Assembly (NCBI GenBank): GCA_947034895.1
Contig: OX344762.1
Span: forward strand, 48,711,087-48,775,086
Source of the DNA: Rhytidiadelphus loreus
Taxonomy: Eukaryota; Streptophyta; Bryopsida; Hypnales; Hylocomiaceae
Direction: 5' to 3'
Length of the DNA: 64,000 bases
The position numbers and the translations under genes are program-made. The notes under the pieces are model-generated. The model was not told where the DNA came from, made no database searches, and saw nothing but the letters and a program-made list of their open reading frames with translations. This document shows positions 56,613 through 64,000 of the stretch, piece by piece. Position 1 is the stretch's first letter. Each line of letters starts with the position of its first letter.

Positions 56613-58560
56613 ATGGAAAGATGCGGCATCACGGGCACGGAGCACTCTAAGTGTTCCAGCGATGTTCCAAAACTGATAGATTTCTTCAAGTCTGAGATGC
56701 CTATACGCGAAGATCGTCACATGGGGAAGCAGGAGTATCTGTGCAGACCAGGCAGTCAGCAATGTAGTGTCAATCCAGCTGCTTCACCTGAATGCGCCAT
56801 TGCCGACACTGAAGAACGTCAGCTGGAGCCTATTTTTGTGGACTTCTTCAAGGGTGGGAATGGCGATCTCCATCTTCGTCATCATGGGGTTGAAGCACCA
56901 GTAATCAAAAGGTACTCATTTCTGATCAAGTTCTTTCGGGGTTCTTCATATGAATGTTTCGGGTGCACGGACAAGTTGAGGTTTAGTTAGATTTTCGCTA
57001 GACTGTTCACTTTGTTGGCAAGATACGCGCGTAAGGAAATGGTTTACGCCTGGGGTAATGGCACTACTCAGGACTGGGGTAACGCCGCAGACTAGTTAGT
57101 TCCGATTTCGCCATTCGATTACCGTCTGAAACTCAAGGGAGTTTTAAGAGTTTACCATGGAGGAATTGAAATGGAATGGATATTGCGATCTCACTTGAAC
57201 CATTACCACAATACCACCTCCTGAGTGGTAACGTCGTTTCGTTACCGTGATGGTGAACTCCTAAAACTCCGTTGTGAAAGCGGATCCATTAATAGCAAGC
57301 ATTCCACGCGGATCGAGTCCCGAATTGACCGTTGTTCTTTAACACGGTGAATACTACCGTTGTGCACTGTTGACAGGGAGAGTCGCACCTTTCACACGAG
57401 GGTTATCCAACTTTAGTTTCGGATTACCTCCTGCAGACACACTATAATTAGCCACACGTACCGTGTCTTGCTGAGTCAAGCTCTTCATCCGTTCCACACG
57501 CGTTGTGGGGCACCAAATTTCATAGTCTAGTTCAGACCCGAAGACTGCTTCAATCACTTCGGTATCGCATCTTAACGATTCACTGATCCTTGAGTGTACC
57601 CATCGAGATTGCCAGCAATTTAGTCCATCAGATTCTTAATTCGTAACAAAATTTAGTCTCTAGGCCAGTGAAATCTACGCATGGTGGCCAATTCTCGATC
57701 GATGAGTGGGTTTCCATAGTGTGTAGTTCTTGTGCACGAGAACTTAAGAACGATTGGAATAGTTAGTTAGCAATTTATTGCTCACGCACTGAAATTTTCT
57801 GGATTCCAACTAGGTTAGACTATCAGTTGCTTGTTACGAGATCGACACCATTGATTCATATAATCAATTGATCGACGCGGCGATTGATCTGTTCGCCAGT
57901 CACTGAATCGAGGTTCATTTCGCGATGGTGATTAAATTTGGAGGTGTGGGACCACATTGCAGATCTTCGTCTTCCGTCGAGCCCAAGAAACATCCAATGC
58001 CAAACTTGAAATTGGAAACCGGGGAGCACTGGAGCGTGCAAGTTGCAAACCCTCTCCAAGCACTGAAGATGGTATTATCCCCGACTTCCACAGGAACTGC
58101 GGAGTCCGGTACCGCAGCCCCGAAGACCCCCACTTGCGACATGGAGATCGCTTGCAGCCGACCATACCCTGATCACAACGAATCTTCAGCGCACCAAGGA
58201 TCAACAGTACTTTCTCATGGTTGCAGTAAACTGCCAAGCGGGGAAGTGTGTGCAGATAGCGGTACCAGCCATGGCCGGTTGCGAGATCCTCCGGAAGCTG
58301 AAGACGAAGAGACGGAGGCTGTTGTGCAGGCCGCCACGTCGCTCTTGAGTTTAGCGTCCAACGAAAACACTCGTCGTCGTCGTCGTCGTTCTTCGGATAC
58401 TTCGCCCGATAGTCCTGTGCTCGAATCGAAACGAGAATTGGACGAAACTGGACTGAGCTCCGTCGACGGGGGGTGCTCCTCCGTTCTGTACAGACCCACC
58501 AACAAGAGGCGTTACAAACTGATGGTAGATTTGCTTGCAGAGACTCCAACCGTCTGGTAA
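56613..58560 (+). CDS. Predicted two-exon protein of unknown function with paired DFFK motifs
   Basis: Exon A 56613-56911 and exon B 57963-58560 flank an intron with AAAAG|GTACTC and ATTGCAG|ATCTTC borders. Exon A ends after two bases of a codon and exon B opens with the third, so the frame is kept: 298 residues plus stop. Visible features are PKLIDFFKSEM (about residue 20) and EPIFVDFFKGG (about 75), which look like an internal repeat; an acidic patch EAEDEETEAVVQAATSL; the basic run RRRRRRSSDTSPDSP; and a C-terminus KRRYKLMVDLLAETPTVW. The basic and SP-rich stretch suggests a nuclear, phosphorylatable protein, which is inference only. Exon B composition is far from the AT-rich surroundings. 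The frame is also open upstream of Met 56613 to 56508. I do not recognise the family. Confidence 0.6.
57138..57270. repeat. Stem-loop inside the intron of the unknown gene
   Basis: GGAGTTTTAAGAGTTTACCAT (57138) pairs with ATGGTGAACTCCTAAAACTCC (57250-57270) at 19 of 21 positions. An inner pair GGTAACG/CGTTACC adds a second stem. It could be a small MITE or an RNA structure. Confidence 0.65.
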
Positions 58561-59360
58561 AGACTCCTGCGAACGAATCCTTTCGCTCAACTTTTTCGTC
58601 ACATGAACTGGTGGATTCAGAACAAGATCGAATTGAAGTTGGAGAAATGTACTTTCACCTGCAGTAGACTTATGTGGTTGTGCCCAGTTATGTCGACCAG
58701 ATCGATTTTAACTGAAACAACACTCAGCGATGCAATTATCCATCGACCAAATGATTATGTGTTTTCTTCGCGAAAAGCCAAGACCAAGTTGGACTCTTTC
58801 TGTCCTCCGCGTTCTTCCAGGAGTAACGTGAATCAAGTCCTCCAGTTTTTAGTTTTGCTGTGGAGGATTGGATCGATCCTGGTGCGCCTATCCTAGCTAG
58901 CTATCCCGCTTCTGCGAGCAATCTAGCTAGTGCTACTAATCCACGGAGTCTGCGCCTAGCTAGCTACAGCTAGCTAGTTGAATAAGCCTTGCAGAGTGGT
59001 GTTCGAGTTAGGTAGAGGGTCATGCCATAGCCATGGCTGTTGAGCTTAGCTTAGAGATCGAGAGCGATATCTGTACACATGATGAGAATGAGCCTGGCCT
59101 GCCTGTACATGATTGTACACTGTACATATTGTTGTCAAATATTGTGCAATCAAAAAGCAGTTTTATTTTTTGCAGTCAACGGAGACAACGAGCTGCATGT
59201 GAGAAGGAGTTATTGGTGCTTATTGGTAGAGTAAATACAGCCAGTAGTATATATATGGTATGGGAAAAAGGTCTCACCTGTAGTACTTCATTCATACGGT
59301 ATGCAGACTTTTCTCAGAAGTACTGTCGTGGTAATGAATTTTTCCTTAAGTGATTTTTGA
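58561..59360 (+). other. Probable 3' UTR and downstream of the unknown gene
   Basis: Non-repetitive sequence of gene-like composition continues past the stop. CTAGCTAG repeats lie at 58894-58980. TGTACA-type motifs cluster at 59070-59120, including TGTACATA, a match to the Pumilio consensus UGUANAUA. A frame at 59033-59353 (106 codons) has no domain and is not called. Confidence 0.35.
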
Positions 59361-59889
59361 TTTTTTGATTTTTTTTTAAGAAGTTCGCATAAAATTTTAT
59401 CAGTAAAACTCATAGTATGGTAGATGGCTCTAATTCAGACCGTCTTCTTCAAATTGTCTCGTAGGTGGCTTCAAAAGCAATAGTCATTTGATGTGAGTTA
59501 GAATGCTCATAATGTCAAAGTATTGATGAGATTTGTTCATACGTCTTTAATGGATGGAATAAGAGCTCGGGAGGGTCCATTTCAAAGACAAAGCATGTAT
59601 GGTCACTTTCGTTAAAATGGCGGTATTCCGCACGCCATTTTAATGGAATATCTTCTACGAAAGAAAATAAGTGTGCCACAATAGGGTCATACATGTGCCA
59701 ATTTTATGCCTAGCATATTCAAATCACTCCTAGTTCATGCAGTTCCACTCCCCTTGGACAATCTTTCCATTGTTTTTATTCTTTCAATGGTTTCATCTTT
59801 TGCCATTTTAATGGAATACCACCATTTTAACAAAATTGACCATATGTCTACTTAATTTTTCTAAATATGAATTGATTGCCCAATTGCCT
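59361..59889. other. Intergenic sequence
   Basis: No gene. The phrase GCCATTTTAATGGAATA occurs twice (59632, 59803), once with a flanking inverted GTTAAAATGGCGG, possibly an eroded MITE. Confidence 0.4.
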
Positions 59890-60250
59890 TCTTACACATG
59901 TTAAAAGAATGTAGCATTTGTTTAAGTTTAGCAAGGGTTACATTTAGGAACATTGTGTATTACTTTTTGAATGCCTCATTGCTTGTTTTTGGTCTAGTCA
60001 TATCTTTTTTTAGATTGCATGTGTGAGTTTTGCAAGGCCTAGGATAAAAAATAAGTGCCTACCACATAATTCTTTGGAAATTGATAAGTAATTCATAAAT
60101 GCTCCAAAAAATATGAAACCACTTGTGTTAGATTTAGCATCAACTTTTCTTCAAGTGAAAAATAATTGAAAATATTTTCAGGCATCTGAAAACCATCAAA
60201 AGGCCCAATAGCCCTTAAAGTGACGGTTTATGAGCACACTACCTTAGGGG
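59890..60250. mobile_element. AGGTAG-family repeat, inverted copy
   Basis: Reverse complement of 39411-39725. The right end GTGCTCATAAACC-complement leads to CACACTACCTTA at 60236-60247. Shared segments include CCATCAAAAGGCCCAATAGC and ACCACTTGTGTTAGATTTAG. Confidence 0.7.
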
Positions 60251-60692
60251 TAGTCACACCTTCTTCACTTCTCACTTGGAGAATGGAAAATAGAAACGTG
60301 GCGGCTTCGAGTTGGCTTTATGTTGGTAAAATATTCTTAGTTGGATATATCTTCTACACTCTTAGTCTTCACCTATGGAGGTGAAGATTGGAAGTGCGAC
60401 TCGGGAGTGCGGAAGATATATCCAACTAAGAATATTCCTTTGTGCTCTATACTTTTACCTTTCCATTGCTGCTTTTACCTTCGTTGTTGCCGATTTTCCT
60501 CCAACCTTACATCTAATCTTATGTTTAGGTAAAAGGATTCTCCATTTTTTTCATTCTGCATTCTCAATACATCTTTTAGAGATGTCACACCTTCTTCATC
60601 CATCGTGGCTTCCCATTGGCTCTTCCTAATCCTCACCAACTTTTCATTCTCCATTCTCCTAGTGCCAAATGAAGAAGGTGTGACTACCCCTA
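60245..60692. mobile_element. 448-bp hairpin element, ends TAGGGGTAGTCACACC
   Basis: The left end TAGGGGTAGTCACACCTTCT and the right end AGAAGGTGTGACTACCCCTA are perfect complements over 20 bases. The pair GAGAATGG/CCATTCTC follows. An inner perfect stem, AATATTCTTAGTTGGATATA...TATATCCAACTAAGAATATT, lies at about 60330-60437. It starts exactly at the TA that ends the preceding AGGTAG element. Frames of 63-110 codons inside it are by-products of the palindrome. Confidence 0.82.
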
Positions 60693-61458
60693 TTGTGGAG
60701 CAGAAGTTGGAAAGTGATGGTTCAGAAACCATAAGCAATGGGGTGATTGCAAGAAAGACCGGCCTATGAGGCGTCACAATTGAAGTGACAGAGTTGGTTT
60801 TGGCCATAACTTTTGGAAATTGAAGCCAATGGACTTGAAATTTTTACGGAAGATTGCTAACTCAAAAAACATGAGATTTTTTATTTTTCAAAATTTTTGA
60901 AAAATAATTTTATAATTAAATATCAATTTAGCTAATTTGTCACACTTTGTGGTTTAGGGGTTTTTAGTACTGTGAAGTATCCAAAAAACATGATGTTCAC
61001 TTGACTTTTTTGTGGCCTATTCCCACACTAGATGGACACATGCCCACCAAAGAAAATTCAAAAAAACACAATTCTTTGTTCTCAATATGCATGCAAATAG
61101 GGATCCCTTGTGCATAGCACTCCAAACTTTCATGATGGTTTCAACTTCTAGTTTTTGGTGAAATGTAATCACTATCAAGTCTTTATAAATGGCCAATTTT
61201 TAGTTTGTTTTTTTCATGATTTTCTAATTTTTATTAATTTTATCTACTTTTTGTGACAAACTGTCATTTTTTTTACGTAGTATTGTTTTAGTATTATAAA
61301 GTACTGAAAAATACTATTGGCCATTGATTTTTCAGATCAACGGTTGAGATTGCTCCATTTTGTAGTACTCCTAGTACTCCTAGTACTGGGTAGAAAAAAC
61401 GCAGTTTTTGACCAAACGCTACCAAAATCGTTAGGTCTTTCTTGCAATCACCCAATGC
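60693..61458. other. Intergenic sequence
   Basis: No gene is seen. CTAGTACTC is duplicated near 61370-61385. Confidence 0.4.
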
Positions 61459-62092
61459 TTAACCCCTAAATGCCCGAGGCACCAAAATGTGGTGTCGAAG
61501 AAAATTTGAAGTTAAATAAAACCTTATCAAATTGCTATTTTTAGTAATTTATATTATTGAAAGGTTATTTTTGAAGTCTAGTTTTAGCATCAATAATCCA
61601 ATTTTGAAAATGAATGATTATGATTTTTCTATTCAAGATTTAGTGCAATCTTGACTTTCCATAGTGTTAATGACTCTAAATCTTGGAAATGATTCTCAAA
61701 TACACTAGATCTTGGAGAAAAATAAACACTATAAATTCATTTTTAAAAATTGTAAAGTAGATTTTCAAAAGCCATAAACTGATTGAAGTTATGCTTGTTA
61801 GGCCTTTCAACCTTGTATTTTTTTGGTGACCAATTTTTTAGATTTGACATGCAAAAAGAGAGCTCAAAGATTTTCATAATTTTAGCACTCTCATGATTAA
61901 ACTTTATAATCTTTCAATTCTTAAAATGATTTATTGAGTTTTCTTTTCCTATGTGATCTCTAATATGTCTAGTTTGAATTTATAAAGTTACAATTTTAAA
62001 AAATTGATTCAACTTATCAAAATGTTGACTTTTTGTTCAATTTAGAGCAAATTCCAAGAGGCTCAAACTGGTCTTGGGCATTTAGGGGTTAA
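61459..62092. mobile_element. Complete TTAA-bounded MITE, 634 bp
   Basis: The ends TTAACCCCTAAATGCCCGAG and (complement) TTAACCCCTAAATGCCCAAG form about 20 bp of inverted repeat with one mismatch. The whole element matches the interrupted copy at 17045-18967. If TTAA is the target duplication, the inner ends start CCCCTAAATGCCC, as in piggyBac-type elements. It has no coding sequence. Confidence 0.8.
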
Positions 62093-64000
62093 TGGCCCAC
62101 AAGGCCCAAGGTCTTTTTAGGTTTATAACATCATTTCTTTTAAAGTGTTATAGTCCAAAATGTCACTACGGTATATAATTCTCAGCCATACAATCTTGTA
62201 GTATACATGTTGTAGATGACGTGAATCAAATTTGGAGTCATTTGGCCACATAGATTGCAAGATTATAATGTTTTAGTGTCGAAAGAGGAGGAAATTTTCC
62301 TAACAACACATGTGGGCTATGGAGGTTGTGAAATTTAATTTCTAAAGCTACTCAAATGAAAAAAAAATAATCTTTACAGTAACTCAAAACTAGTATACCA
62401 TTAGATGGGATTTCCCTACTGGGAAGGGCCGTGAGTTCCCAAGTGGAAAATTGGACGAAATTGGACGAAATTGGCCATTCGCGAGGCCTGCTGACCTAGT
62501 GGAGTGACTGCCACGTCGATTTTATAAAAAAAATTAACTTTGTTTTTCATTTTAAGAACTTAAAATTTTTTTTTTAATTTTTTTTTAAAACACACCTTGC
62601 ATTCGCGTTTGATGGGGCCCGGGGGAACGAACGGGGGAATGGAGCTGGGAACAACCTGAAACGGCCCTCCAACCCCCCTGAATCACATCTAATGAACACA
62701 TTGGTGAAAGAAAACATCATTCAATTGACTCATCGTGTTTGTAAAATGACTTTGAAATGTCAAAAAATAGCAAGAAAAGTTGCAAAAAATACATCTAAGG
62801 ATGAATCTCCTTCTACTAAAATGCTTTTTGGTCACTCATAACTTCTTGGATTGATAAGAAACTTTAACCATGTAGACTAGTATGCGCAACTTTTCCAAAA
62901 AACATTATTGGAAACAAACACTGTATGAAGAAGGAAAAAGCCACCAAAGTTCACTGTAATCCAAAAATTTCAGGATTTTGAACTTTGAATTGTTTCCAAA
63001 TATTTAAACAACTTGTATTGACATTAAAAATTTTACTAAGAAAACTAAACTTCAAAGAGAACATAACCCAACAAATTTTATTGAAAACAAACATTGGATG
63101 AAAGAGATACAAGCCCTTCAAGTTGTAGCCATTAAATATAGTTTGGTGAACTTACATTGAACCTGTGAACTTCAATTGGTCATTAGAAGAAATATCAGCC
63201 CTCTAGAGGGTTGCTCTAGAGTGACAAGCCAAGCTATTTCAAAGCTTAGCCTATCACTCCAAAACTATCCCGTAGTGAGTAGTTAGCTTGGCTGATTGCT
63301 CGCCAAAACAGTAAGTAATCGCCATTTTAAGAAAAAAATAAAATTTAAGATTAAAAATTTTAAAGAAAATTTTATTCGTAAATTTCGGTTCTTGCACCAC
63401 TGTTGCTGCAGGTACAGCTAGGCGGAAATAGGGGAAAAACGAATTTTTGAGCAAAAAAAAAAGTAAATTTCAAGGTACTTCGGAGGGCTATGGAACAATC
63501 CTTTGGAGGCCTGAAATTTTTTTGTAATGTTTACAAAAAAAAAACATCTTGGATTGATTTGAAAATTTTACTAGAAAAATTAGAAGAGAGAGTGCAAATT
63601 TTCCAACAAATTTTATTGAATTCAAACAAAAGTTATAGCATTTTGAATATGACTAGAAACTATGTGAGGACACTTTTGGTTCCCTTGGGTGGTGAGGGGT
63701 TAAGTTAAGGTGGGTAATCCCAAAACTGACACTTTTTGCTATTGTGACTAGTTACTATTATTAAATTGGTCAAAATTTTCATTAATTTTCTTGTTGGCAA
63801 GTGAATGGAAGTTTCAACACACGAACAAATGCAACATTTGGATACCATATGCAAAAATATGAAGGATCAAAGTCTTTTTTTTGGTATCAATAGATGTTTT
63901 AAAATCATTTCTTCTACATATGTACATATTGATTTGGGAGATGTACACGGAGTGATGATGACATTTTTAAGTGGGATGTGATTTGGGATGTTCCCAGCTT
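62093..64000. other. Intergenic with repeat remnants to the window end
   Basis: The stretch 62810-63190 is an inverted, diverged copy of 39740-40290. A piece at 63196-63300 resembles the GGCCTCTAGAGGG ends of the element at 17301. GGGGTTAA near 63695 is another TTAA-type end. GGAAATTGGACGAAATTGGACGAAATTGG near 62446 is a three-unit short repeat. No gene is supported. Confidence 0.45.

Noticed and set aside
57932..58549. A 205-codon open frame on the minus strand over exon B of the unknown gene
   Set aside because: It mirrors a GC-rich coding exon. The plus strand alone has a phase-compatible splice to an upstream exon, and the minus frame shows no motif.
60341..60807. Open frames of 63-110 codons on both strands
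   Set aside because: They follow from the palindromic arms of a MITE and show no domain.

Overview
The window is nuclear DNA from a land plant: AT-rich and gene-poor, with spliceosomal introns and dense plant-type transposons. It holds one intact recognisable gene, one probable gene of unknown function, and a large mass of repeats. The gene density, intron sizes and MITE load would fit a non-seed plant, but this is a guess and the species cannot be fixed from the sequence.

The recognisable gene is a plant FAH-type (Arabidopsis FAH1/FAH2-like) sphingolipid fatty-acid 2-hydroxylase on the minus strand, 26060 to 23136. Its six exons join in phase into 240 residues with all the histidine clusters. 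It is the third, complete unit of a degraded tandem duplication. The window opens in the upstream tail of unit 1 (1-1075). Unit 2 is split: an exon-2 copy lies at 1250-1345 and an exon-1 copy with upstream sequence at 15985-16830. About 14 kb of transposons have accumulated inside what was its intron 1.

Most of the rest is mobile DNA. A decayed PIF/Harbinger element lies at 5.1-8.7 kb, with a Myb/SANT-like ORF1 and a DDE transposase that has lost its first aspartate. CACTA-type elements carry exact 3-bp target duplications at 14076-14307 (a perfect 232-bp palindrome), 35173-36834 and 44326-45315. TTAA-bounded MITEs, AGGTAG-ended TA-target MITEs and several long hairpins are scattered through the window. 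A 5.86-kb Copia retrotransposon (40411-46269) has intact LTRs and target duplication but dead coding regions, and one of the CACTA elements is nested inside it.

The most unusual stretch is 10602-12183. About 36 copies of a 9-bp near-palindrome, CCNANTYGG, occur every 20-80 bp in otherwise unrelated sequence.

The region 54.8-59.1 kb is richer in GC and has gene character: a promoter-like segment, a long leader and a probable two-exon gene (56613-58560, plus strand, 298 residues) of unknown function with a duplicated DFFK motif. The remaining AT-rich stretches (30.4-33.1, 36.8-39.0, 47.8-53.4 and 62.1-64.0 kb) show only repeats, with a few low-confidence candidate exons near 48-51.5 kb.
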